A DNA stretch of 64,000 bases from Glandiceps talaboti (lineage: Eukaryota; Hemichordata; Enteropneusta; Spengelidae): NCBI RefSeq assembly GCF_964340395.1, contig NC_135554.1:868001-932000 (forward strand), written 5' to 3'. The stretch's first letter is position 1; every line of letters begins with the position of its first letter. The translations under genes and the position numbers were made by a program. A model generated the notes under the pieces. The model was not told the DNA's origin. It made no database searches and saw only the letters and a program-made list of their open reading frames with translations. Positions 1 through 11,700 of this stretch are shown here, in pieces.

Positions 1-2
1 TT

Positions 3-326
3 CTAAGATCACTTCACTGGCTCCCAATCGAGTGTAGAATTGAATTCAAAGTTTTACTACTGGTTTTTAAGGCACTTCATGGTCTTGCTCCTATGTACAT
101 TGTTGATCTTTTAACACCCAGAAATACTAAGCGTCGTCTGCGTTCTTCAGATTCGGGCTTGCTCGAGGTTCCGTTTACGAGGTCATCTTTCGTCTACAAA
201 CGGGCCTTCAGCCATGTTGCTCCGCGGCTATGGAACGATTTACCGACTGGGATTAGAATGTGTAATACCGTTGACTGTTTTAAGAAAAGTTTAAAAACGC
301 ATCTCTTCCGCAAAGCTTTCAATTAA
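3..326 (+). pseudogene. LINE reverse-transcriptase C-terminus (5'-truncated)
   Basis: An open frame runs from the window edge to a stop at 326. It contains LRSLHWLPIECRIEFK, LHGLAPMYIVDLLTP, then APRLWNDLPTGIR and FKKSLKTHLF. These are the conserved tail signatures of CR1/L2/jockey-like non-LTR retrotransposon polyproteins (established family pattern). The 3' untranslated part ends in GGTATATAAAAATAAATA followed by an (ATT)n tail at 433-502, as expected of such elements. It is probably the 3' end of a 5'-truncated copy; the rest lies outside the window or is absent. Confidence 0.85.
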
Positions 327-432
327 TTGTCTTTTAAGATGTATCGAAGTATTGTTTTAATGTCAAGTGCTTTTTCTTTTTTTCTAACTTTGTGAACCGT
401 TTAGAGCATTTTATGGATTTACGGTATATAAA

Positions 433-443
433 AATAAATATTA

Positions 444-502
<59 letters not shown>
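433..502. repeat. (ATT)n microsatellite, LINE tail
   Basis: A run of about 20 ATT units follows the 3' end of the LINE fragment and likely arose from its tail. Confidence 0.9.
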
Positions 503-545
503 TCAACACTGAGACGATCTCGGCATCTCCATCCATGTTTTCACT

Positions 546-1050
546 AATAAGGTACTGCTGACAAATATGCCAGGGGCAGCTATTGTAATACGTTTGTTAA
601 TTACTAAGGTACTGCTGACAAATATGCCAGGGCAGCTATTGTAATACGTTTGTTAATTACTAAGGTACTGCTGACAAATATACCAGGGCAGTTATTGTAA
701 TACGTTTGTTAATTACTAAGGTACTGCTGACAAATATGCCAGGGCAGCTATTGTAATACGTTTGTTAATTACTAAGGTACTGCTGACAAATATGCCAGGA
801 GGGCAGCTATTGTAATACGTTTGTTAATTACTAAGGTACTGCTGACAAATATGCCAGGGCAGCTATTGTAATACGTTTGTTAATTACTAAGGTACTGCTG
901 ACAAATATGCCAGGGCAGCTATTGTAATACGTTTGTTAATTACTAAGGTACTGCTGACAAATATGCCAGGGCAGCTATTGTAATACGTTAACTTTGTTAA
1001 CTACTAAGGTACTGCTGACAAATATGCCAGGGCAGCTATTGTAATACATT
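546..1050. repeat. Minisatellite, 56-bp unit, about 9 copies
   Basis: Nine near-identical units, each with GGTACTGCTGACAAATA and ending in TACGTTTGTTAATTACTA. One unit has a 3-bp insertion and one has an extra AACTTT. It lies beyond the 3' end of the gene. Confidence 0.95.
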
Positions 1051-1663
1051 CGTTTATTATCATTTATTCAACTGACATGAGTTTTCATTCCTTCAGTTGT
1101 TTAACCTGACATAACAAGCACTGAACTTCTGTGTAGTGGCCATTGTTGAGAGTTTTGTGCAGTTGTCATTCTTCATTTAGGGTGTATAGACTAGATACAT
1201 TCTTCATCTAGGGTGTGTAGACTAGATACTGGTCAAGAGACCTTGTCATCCCTGACTGATGTGTATCCACATAACCTTTGACAAATGGAAAATGACAGAA
1301 CAGATACGGTCCTTTTAGGAGTTCAACAAAATACGAGCAATGGTCTGGTTTGTGTTGACAATCATGCGCTCATTTCTTGACATACTATTCTCCAGGGGAA
1401 GAATTGTTGAATAGGCCCAGTAGTTTTGGAGAACGTTTTCGAAGTATTTTCACCAAAACCCCCTAATTTAAATGTAATTTGCATATCACTGATGAGTGAC
1501 TAAAATCACATTTTTCATACCTAAATCACACACCAGTGGTAAGGTCGTTTTGAATAGAACAGTTTCCCAACTAGATACCCAAGGTATTACACCCACCAAA
1601 TATCATGGCTATCGGTCCAGTGGTTTTTGACTTTAGCTTGTTTACACACACACACACACACAC

Positions 1664-1710
<47 letters not shown>

Positions 1711-2471
1711 TTATGTCATGCCAGTTTATCAGTTCAGTTGTGCTAAAAACTAATTTAAGTTTTCTGGAATTTAAACGTAAAATTGCTGATGGAAAAAAGA
1801 ATACTTATTGAAATTTCTATGTGCCTTTGGTATGTTTAATCTGCGACCAGTGGGATGTTTTCAAAATAAGGATTAAGGGGATATGTACTGTCAAAAAGAA
1901 TCCTATGTGTTATCCTGTTGATAGAATTATGATTTCTGACAACTGGATCTGTGGTCTTCCTACGAGTTTAGAGGCTATATTAAATACAAGGTTAAGCTTA
2001 TTTCTACTTATTATGGTCAGATTTCAATACCATGTGACAATGTAAAGCTCAGATGCTTTCTAATAAGCTTCTGTAAACTCTTTCAAGTGTACATTGGGTA
2101 ATGTTGAAACTTTTCAGTTTCCTGAGCACAAACAATCGCTGTTGTGTCTGAGTTTCCTTGAAAATTAGCTTGTTGTCAATGCCAGTGCCCAGGTCAATGA
2201 TTATTGCAGCGGGAAATTCTCTCCCCCTTACTGTTATCACACACTAATTCTTTTATTTTTCTGACATTGAGCTTCATGAAACATTGCATAAACCATTGCA
2301 TCAAGCTGCTCAATCTGAACATTATACTGTGATAGTTAGTGTGAACTCGTCTGTAAGGCAACCGATAACAGCCATGTCATTTGCATACTTGACCAAAGAT
2401 AATATTGAATTTTTACATGGCATTTCATTTGTATAGATGGAAAACAGAACTGGTGAGAGAACATGTTCATG
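1051..2471. other. Intergenic stretch with one dispersed repeat
   Basis: Apart from the dispersed repeat at about 1385-1750, I see no gene, RNA or regulatory signal. Short open frames here lack any recognisable protein pattern. Confidence 0.6.
1385..1750 (+). repeat. Dispersed repeat with internal (CA)n(CAGA)n tract
   Basis: Copy of a family found at least six times in the window. Shared blocks are a CCTAATTTGCATATCACTGA-like block, CCCAACTAGATACCCAAGG, a block reading GTGGTTTTTGACTTTA, then a (CA)n followed by (CAGA)n tract, and a tail ending CAGTTGTGCTAAAAA. The microsatellite always sits at the same internal place, so it travels with the element. It may be a SINE or other non-autonomous element; the class is not determined. 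Confidence 0.75.
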
Positions 2472-2868
2472 TACATTAACCTCAGTTGATGGTGTAAGAC
2501 ACTCACAGAGAGTTGTTCATGTTCATTAACCTCAATTGACGATGGCATAAGACACTCAGAGTTGTTCATGTTCATTAACCTCAATGAATGGTGTAAGACA
2601 ATCACAGAGTTCTTCAGGTTCATTATTAACCTCAATTGATGACATAAAACGCTCACAGAGTTGTTCATGTTCATTAACCTCAATGAATGGTGTAAGACAA
2701 TCACAGAGTTCTTCATGTTCATTATTAACCTCAATTGATGACATAAAACGCTCACAGAGTTGTTCATGTTCATTAACCTCAATCGATCAAAGTGTAAGAT
2801 GCTCATAGAGTTGTTCATGTTCATTAACCTCAATCAATGATGACATAAGACGCTGACAGAGTTGTTCT
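2472..2868. repeat. Minisatellite, about 48-bp units in alternating types
   Basis: About eight units with the core TGTTCATGTTCATTAACCTC. Two variants alternate (one with GAATGGTGTAAGACA, one with GATGACATAAAACG), so part of the array repeats with a dimer period near 97 bp. Confidence 0.9.
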
Positions 2869-3222
2869 AATGTTTATTAAGTCTATTACATCAAAATGTT
2901 GGGGTCGTTGGCAAACTTAACTGGGTCATCTGATATTGTACATGTACACTGTTGTTTTTCCTTAATTCTTTCCCATAATACTATAATTCAAAACCTTGCC
3001 AAGTGTCACTGACATTTCTATTTTAAATGTGATGGACGGACAGATGATGGGACCCAACATAGCAGTCCCTCTAGGCTTTGCCCATTGGGACTATCAAGTC
3101 AATTTGGTGCTTCTTTGTGATTGTACTAACGTAATGTTATGTTTAAATAATGAAATGACTCTCCAGAACCCAAAGGTAAGACGATATTCATTTCCTGGTG
3201 TGATGTTCTCCTTTAATACCTA
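2869..3222. other. Unique sequence with fragment of a dispersed repeat
   Basis: The stretch around 3030-3100 (GGACGGACAGATGATGGGAC) resembles the tail of a dispersed element similar to that at 22240-22345. No gene is supported; an open frame at 2996-3358 is discussed among the rejected items. Confidence 0.5.
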
Positions 3223-4709
3223 CACAGAATTCCCATCACATGTATTAAACATCCCATTAACATCACAATGCTATGGGCACAGAATTCCCATCACATGTAT
3301 TAAACATCCCATTAACATCACAATGCTATGGACACAGAATTCCCATCACATGTATTAAACATCACATTAACATCACAATGCTATGGACACAGAATTCGCA
3401 TCACATGTATTAAACATCACATTAACATCGCAATGCTATGGACACAGAATTCCCATCACATGTATTAAACATCACATTAACATCACAATGCTATGGACAC
3501 AGAATTCCCATCACATGTATTAAACATCACATTAACATCACAATGCTATGGACACAGAATTCCCATCACATGTATTAAACATCACATTAACATCACAATG
3601 CTATGGACACAGAATTCGCATCACATGTATTAAACATCACATTAACATCACAATGCTATGGACACAGAATTCGCATCACATGTATTAAACATCACATTAA
3701 CATCACAATGCTATGGACACAGAATTCCCATCACATGTATTAAACATCACATTAACATCACAATGCTATGGACACAGAATTCCCATCACATGTATTAAAC
3801 ATCACATTAACATCACAATGCTATGGACACAGAATTCCCATCACATGTATTAAACATCACATTAACATCACAATGCTATGGACACAGAATTCCCATCACA
3901 TGTATTAAACATCACATTAACATCACAATGCTATGGACACAGAATTCCCATCACATGTATTAAACATCACATTAACATCGCAATGCTATGGACACAGAAT
4001 TCCCATCACATGTATTAAACATCACATTAACATCACAATGCTATGGACACAGAATTCCCATCACATGTATTAAACATCACATTAACATCACAATGCTATG
4101 GACACAGAATTCCCATCACATGTATTAAACATCACATTAACATCACAATGCTATGGACACAGAATTCCCATCACATGTATTAAACATCACATTAACATCA
4201 CAATGCTATGGACACAGAATTCCCATCACATGTATTAAACATCACATTAACATCACAATGCTATGGACACAGAATTCCCATCACATGTATTAAACATCAC
4301 ATTAACATCACAATGCTATGGACACAGAATTCCCATCACATGTATTAAACATCACATTAACATCACAATGCTATGGACACAGAATTCCCATCACATGTAT
4401 TAAACATCACATTAACATCGCAATGCTATGGACACAGAATTCCCATCACATGTATTAAACATCCCATTAACATCACAATGCTATGGACACAGAATTCCCA
4501 TCACATGTATTAAACATCACATTAACATCACAATGCTATGGACACAGAATTCCCATCACATGTATTAAACATCCCATTAACATCACAATGCTATGGACAC
4601 AGAATTCCCATCACATGTATTAAACATCACATTAACATCACAATGCTATGGACACAGAATTCCCATCACATGTATTAAACATCACATTAACATCACAATG
4701 CTATGGACT
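3223..4709. repeat. Minisatellite, 55-bp unit, about 27 copies
   Basis: Very homogeneous units containing ACAGAATTCCCATCACATG and AACATCACAATGCTATGGAC. Differences are limited to a few recurrent changes (ATTCGCATC, CATCGCAATG, ACATCCCATT), which points to recent amplification. Confidence 0.97.
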
Positions 4710-5748
4710 CTTCATGACATAAGAACACATAACAGCTCAACCTATCATGACTATCTGATTTACTGAAATTAAATCAAATCTAATAAAATTTCATCATCAT
4801 AATAATAATCAATATTTATATTTTTAGGCAATGTTCTGCAATGATTCAGATGTTGTTCATAGTATATATGAGTTCCAAGACTTCTAACCTTAGATCAATT
4901 CATGTTACCATGCATTCAGCTAGACACAGGTAACATAATGATAATTTGGTATTCATACATTGTTACTGATTAGTGTATCATTCGCTCCCTTAATTCTGTC
5001 CAGTGAATCGTCATACATGTCTATCAGTTGACATACACATACAACAATGTGCTAGTCACATCTTCATTGCCATATTAAAGACTCTTGTACAATTAGCATT
5101 CAATGTCACAACATATACAATGAACTGTCTGGAATAAACACTTTACATCAAACATACTCTTTGGTTGTGGTGATACAAATATTACATCAAAATACATTGT
5201 ATGAAAAAAATGTGATGTAAGTGTATATATTATAAATATTTTCATATTTCATTCACATAATTTCATAAAAGAAGTCAGGATTCAACCTATACATGTAAAA
5301 AAAACTTTATGCCTGAATTGATTTTTGAACTGCTTGTTCAAAGAATTTAATGTTGAATTTATGCACACAAATGAAGCTTTCATTACAATGTTAAGTCACC
5401 AAAGAAAGTGTTCAACCAATGCATTTATACTAATGCCTGGCTTCATCTGTATCAACTTTTCAAAGCAGTATTCCACCATTCATGTACACCTACTTTGCCA
5501 GCTCCAACTCTTCAAAGAAATTGTCTTAATATCTGTACAATTGACTAAAGCCTTGCTTTATCTGTCTTCAAAGAAGTTGTCCTTTTTAAGGACAATTTTA
5601 AGTCACATATGTACTCTGTACAGTTGACTGATGGATGGCCTTATCTGTAAGTCACATATGCACTCTGTACAGTTGACTGATGGATGGCCTATCTGTAAGT
5701 CACAAATGCATGTACAACCAACTGATGGCTGGAAATGGTGTCAGTTCT
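4710..5748. other. Probable 3' UTR and downstream flank of the gene
   Basis: AT-rich unique sequence. The part next to 5749 should be the 3' untranslated region if exon K is right. At 5600-5720 a 54-bp segment (CTGTACAGTTGACTGATGGA core) is repeated two and a half times. I see no other coding signal. Confidence 0.45.
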
Positions 5749-5790
5749 TTACTTCAGGTCATCTTCTTCTGAGGCTAGTTTATACACCAA
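5749..5790 (-). CDS. Exon K, probable terminal coding exon
   Basis: After acceptor GTGATTTCAG|TTGG the frame from exon I gives 13 residues, LVYKLASEEDDLK, then TAA at 5749-5751. The acidic end and in-phase stop make it a fair terminal exon, but it is short and rests only on a good acceptor and phase. A weak ATTAAA-type polyadenylation signal lies near 5346-5351 on this strand. A different last exon further down cannot be excluded. Confidence 0.5.
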   Translation of the reverse strand: MVYKLASEEDDLK

Positions 5791-8700
5791 CTGAAATCAC
5801 AATTATGTCAAAAAGGTAAATTTCATTGACCAGACACTGGACTTATTTTGTGACTTTGAATTTTGTAATAATTGCCCGGACTAGATCATAGTGTTGCAAA
5901 GTAAAAAGTCACTTTAACTTATATATACAAAGTTAAGAATTGCTTATATTTGAACTTTGCAAAGTTATGGCATATTGGGTATATGGATATACTTACACTT
6001 TTGAACTATGCAAAGTTATGGCATATTGGGTCTATGGATATACTTACACTTTTGAACTATGCAAAGTTATGGCATATTGGGTCAATGGATATACTTACAC
6101 TTTTGAACTATGCAAAGTTATGGCATATTGGGTATATGGACATACTTACACTTTTGAACTATGCAAAGTTATGGCATATTGGGTCTATGGATATACTTAC
6201 ACTTTTGAACTATGCAAAGTTATGGCATATTGGGTCTATGGATATAGTTACACTTTTGAACTATGCAAAGTTATGGCATATTGGGTATATGGACATACTT
6301 ACACTTTTGAACTATGCAAAGTTATGGCATATTGGGTCTATGGCTATACTTACACTTTTGAACTTTGCAAAGTTATGGCATATTGGGTCTATGGATATAC
6401 TTACACTTTTGAATTTTGCAAAGTTATGGCATATTGGGTCTATGGATATACTTACACTTTTGAACTATGCAAAGTTATGGCATATTGGGTCTATGGACAT
6501 ACTTACACTTTTGAACTATGCAAAGTTATGGCATATTGGGTCTATGGACATACACTTTTGAACTATGCAAAGTTATGGCATATTGGGTCTATGGATATAC
6601 TTACACTTTTGAACTATGCAAAGTTATGGCATATTGGGTATATGGACATACTTACACTTTTGAACTATGCAAAGTTATGGCATATTGGGTCTATGGATAT
6701 ACTTACACTTTTGAACTATGCAAAGTTATGGCATATTGGGTCTATGGATATAGTTACACTTTTGAACTATGCAAAGTTATGGCATATTGGGTATATGGAC
6801 ATACTTACACTTTTGAACTATGCAAAGTTATGGCATATTGGGTCTATGGCTATACTTACACTTTTGAACTTTGCAAAGTTATGGCATATTGGGTCTATGG
6901 ATATACTTACACTTTTGAATTTTGCAAAATTATGGCATATTGGGTCTATGGATATACTTACACTTTTGAACTATGCAAAGTTATGGCATATTGGGTCTAT
7001 GGACATACTTACACTTTTGAACTATGCAAAGTTATGGCATATTGGGTCTATGGACATACACTTTTGAACTATGCAAAGTTATGGCATATTGGGTCTATGG
7101 ATATACTTACACTTTTGAACTATGCAAAGTTATGGCATATTGGGTCTATGGATATAGTTACACTTTTGAACTATGCAAAGTTATGGCATATTGGGTCTAT
7201 GGATATACTTACACTTTTGAACTTGGCAGCAAGACTGACTTTGAACTCTCTGGCTTCCCTACCCTGTGGTATGAGCGTTTTCAATGACTTAGATGGTACT
7301 TCTTTGGTGTAGTCAGCAAGTTTATGTGGTGCTATGTATTCTGTGTTGGCATTTACCAAAGGCTGTGGGATCTCTTCATGTCGTCGAGCATCAGCTATTC
7401 TGACAAAGACAGAGGCATTCTCAGCAGGTATCATCTACAGATTCAACGACAATATACAAATAATCAATTACCATTATCCTTTCAAAGTTTGTTATCAAGT
7501 TCTTGTACAATTCATCTACCTTGAACTTTGATAATATTATGCCACAAACTTGCTTTACAAGCTACAATTTGACAGTTATACTAAAAACAGAATGTCACAC
7601 TAGTTTGAGTGAACACTTATTTACAAAGTTAATTGGCATGTCTGCTAGTGGTACTCTGTTTACATGTATCTCGCATATCACACGTGTTGACAATTTGAAA
7701 ACATAGGTAATGTTGGGTTCTTATATAATGTTGGGTTCTTATATAGCGCTTTCCCACACCGTGCTCAAAGCGCTTTACAATTTATTACCCCTGGCTCGGA
7801 TCAGAACGGCACAACGGCCCTTTAGTCTTCCTCAACTCCCCGGGGAGCATACAATCCATTGCAGCCATTTAAGCGCATAGGATTAAAGCCTTCACATTGC
7901 AACCTACATCCTACCAGGTCCCCAATTATACAGCTGGGTTGACTGAAGCACAGTCGTGGTTCAAATCTTGCCCAAGGACTTTAGCCACTCAGAAACAAAC
8001 AGCAGGCAGCGACAGGGCTCGAACCTGCAACCTGTAGATTCCAAGCCGGTCACGCTAACCATTCACCCATCGTGACTCCACAAGGTAATAATGAATTGAA
8101 AATGTCTTAGTAAGCCACACTCCAAAAACAGTTACCATATACTTATATGTTAAATTTACATAATTACACATACATTTACATAATTACACATACATTATCA
8201 CATGCAAACACATGCTTCATGTAATGTATTTATTCATTTCAGCAATTTTCCATCTTTATATCAAAGTAATGTTACCACCAAATACCAAGGCAATTATGTT
8301 GGTCTGGCAGTTTTTGACTTTATGTTGTTCACACACACACACGTATGCACGCATACACAGACAGACAGACAGACACATGTTGTACATACACATGTAATAT
8401 TTTGTCACTGCCTATAGCACTACTGAATTTCAATTCAGTTGTTCTAATATTAATAAATCTTTGAATAAAATATTGGTGAAAACCTGTCGAAAAGGCTCCC
8501 TAGCAAAGGCATTCACACTTCTATGGGTTAAGACTTGTTTTCAAGGCTCCCTAACAAAAGCTTTCAACTTAAACTACTATGAGTGAACCTCACTTATTTA
8601 TAAGACTCCCTAGAAAGGACTTTCAACTTACACTGCTATAAGTGAACACTTATTTACAAGGCTCCCTAGCAAAGACTTTCAACTTACACTGCTATGAGTG

Positions 8701-11700
8701 AACACTTGTTTACAAGGCTCCCTAGCAAAGACTTTCAACTTACACTGTTATGAGTGAACACTTGTTTACAAGGCTCTCTAGAAAGGGCATTCAACTTACA
8801 CTGCTATAAGTGAACACTTGTTTACAAGGCTCCCTAGAAAGGGCTTTCAACTTACACTGCTATGAGTGAACACTTGTTTACAAGGCTCCCTAGAAAGGGC
8901 ATTCAACTTAATACACTGCTATAAGTGAACACTTGTTTACAAGGCGCACTATAAAGGGCATTCAGCTTACAATATTATGAGTGAAAACTAGTTTACAAGG
9001 CTCCCTAGAAAGGGTTTTCAACTTACACTGCTATAAGTGAACACTTGTTTACAAGGCGCACTAGAAAGGGCATTCAGCTTACAATGTTATGAGTGAACAC
9101 TTGTTTACAAGGCGCACTAGAAAGGGCATTCAGCTTACAATGTTATGAGTGAACACTTGTTTACAAGGCGCACTAGAAAGGGCATTCAACTTACACTGCT
9201 ATGAGTGAACACTTGTTTACAAGGCTCTCTAGAAAGGGCATTCATCATTTCTGCTGAAGGAGAACCTTGATACAAGGGTAGCTGGAATGTATCTGTTATT
9301 GCATATTTTTCAGTGAATATCTGGATTGCTGTCCATGCCTGCAAAATGAAGAGAAAGGAAGCAGACAGTGTAAACCAGTTTTATTAAGATTCCCATCACC
9401 TAAAAACAAAAGATTTTGTCTAATTGATAATTAGAGGGCTATATAACTGAGGCATACTTTGCTCTAATTAAACCACAGAAAACCAACATAATTTATCAAA
9501 TATCATTAAATTATCCAACTCCAATCAAACAAACAATAAGAAACAATAAAGTTGAAAATTTGAATGTGTATAGATGTTATCATTTTGAATACTAATCATC
9601 ATACCTGATCCATAAGTCCATACTTGTATCTATCTGTATGAACTGTCACTCCAATCTCTTGTAGATGGATAACTAAAGTTAAATATTTATGGAAGTGTCT
9701 ATTTGGATACCAATGCCAGCCATCTTGCCATACTGGAGCTTTGAAATTACTGTTTAGATCTAACTCCTCTGTGAAGAATAGTCTGTCATATGGTGCCTGA
9801 TCATTTCCCTGCATATAACAAAGTACCAAAGATATAGTTGTTATTACTCTGGACTGAATGAGAGGAAATAAGTCATAATCACTGTAGTCTAGGGGAGGGC
9901 AGACCAATGTAAATGATTCATTTCATAATTTGGGACTAATATTTTCTTTGGTGGGTGATACTAGGTGTACAATCAGAGAGAAGAAATGTAATTTCACAGT
10001 ACATTTACAGTATACATGTCATTATATGCTAACTCATCAGATATATAAGACCCCATGTAAACCATAAGTGAGACTGATTCTGAGACTCTATTTTGAAGGA
10101 AGTCTAAAGTGAGACCATATCTGAGACTGGATTTGAGACTTGTAAACAATAAACAGCGGACAGCAACAGAAGTCATTGCATGACCAACGGATGCAGCTAG
10201 CTAAACACAGCACATGATCAGACACAAATCATGGTCACTCAGCCCAACCGTGCGCAAATTGAAACAAACAAACAAACAAACGACATGCACGGCATCCAAT
10301 GACGATTCAACAGTGACGTCATTAGAATACAAAATGAGATATGTATGTGTAGTTGAACAGATTGAGGTTTGAATTACACATAAGTTGTCTGGGCTACACT
10401 AGCCGAAATACTAGGCTGTGAGGCTACCATTTACTCGTCTCGAAGACGATCTCAGGTTTGCTTGCAATTACAGTCTATTTGATATATGAGAGTCTCAAAT
10501 ACGGTCTCACTTAGCATGTTCTCCGTTTTCCATTTTGAGAGTCTCAGTTGTGCTCTCACTTCTCCTGTATTTGGGGTCTTACATACCTCAACTCGTGGGG
10601 TGATGATGGGGGTGGGATTCAGGTGTCTTGATTACAACAAAGGAAATATAATATATTGATTCATATTCAATTATAATTACTCTATAGTGACTCTACATAG
10701 ATTGTTGAATGAGAGGATTAAATCCCATAATAGAACCAGTTATATTGTGATTTCTGCAAGATACTATCTAAGACTAATTTAATAACATACCAGATTTAAA
10801 CTGAATGCCTCCCGTAAGGGAATCACTAATTATGCAAATAACTCATTAAACTAAAAAAAACTATGCTAACAGGCTTTGTTTTTGGACAAGCATGCTTTCT
10901 TAGGTTAATGTATGTGCCAAAATATACGGAATTTGAAGAGTGCATGATACTGCTTAATTACTGAATATCGTTCATTATTCAAAATACTCATTAAAGGTAA
11001 AAGTAGGAACAAACTTCATAGGACAGGTGCGTATCATTATGGTTGATATTTGTACCATATTATACGAAATTTGAAGATTGCATTTTTAAGATACAACCTA
11101 GTTACCTAAAATCATTCATTATGCAAATTTTTCATTAAAACTGACTGCAAGCTATATCAAATATTTTATAGGACATATCTGCTTTGCTATGGTTAACGTA
11201 TGTACTAAATTACATTGAAATTCAAGTATGCAATCTTAAGATATAGCCTAATTACTGAAAATAATTAATTATCAAAATTATTCACTAAATCTTCAAACAA
11301 AATCAACAACTTTTATAGGAGATATGCACTCTGTTATGTTTAACGTATGTACTTAATTGTATTGAAAATAAAGTATGCAGTCTTAAGATATAGCCTAATT
11401 ACCGAAAATAATTAATTATGCAAATTATTCATTAATACTGTAAGGTACATCAACTAACTTTATAGGACATACACAATTTGTTATGGTTAATGTATGTACT
11501 GAATTGTATTGAAATTGAAGTATGCAGTCGTAAGATATAGCCTAATTACCAAGAATCATTTATTATGCAAATTATTCATTAACACTGAAAGGTACATCAA
11601 CAGGCTTTACAGGACATATGTGATTGTTATGGTTAATGTGTGTACTGAATTATATTGAAATTGAAGTATGTGTTCTTATGATATAGCCTAATTACCGAAA

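Noticed and set aside
2996-3358. 120-residue plus-strand open frame
   Set aside because: Runs from a dispersed-repeat tail into the 55-bp array; no protein pattern.
5940-7312. Long frames with FELCKVMAYWVYGYTYT repeats
   Set aside because: Product of the 51-bp intronic array; both frames open for the same arithmetic reason, and the strand is opposite to the gene.
8010-8083. Possible tRNA gene (A and B boxes)
   Set aside because: No proper cloverleaf closes, and it continues into a SINE body and tail; it is the head of a SINE.
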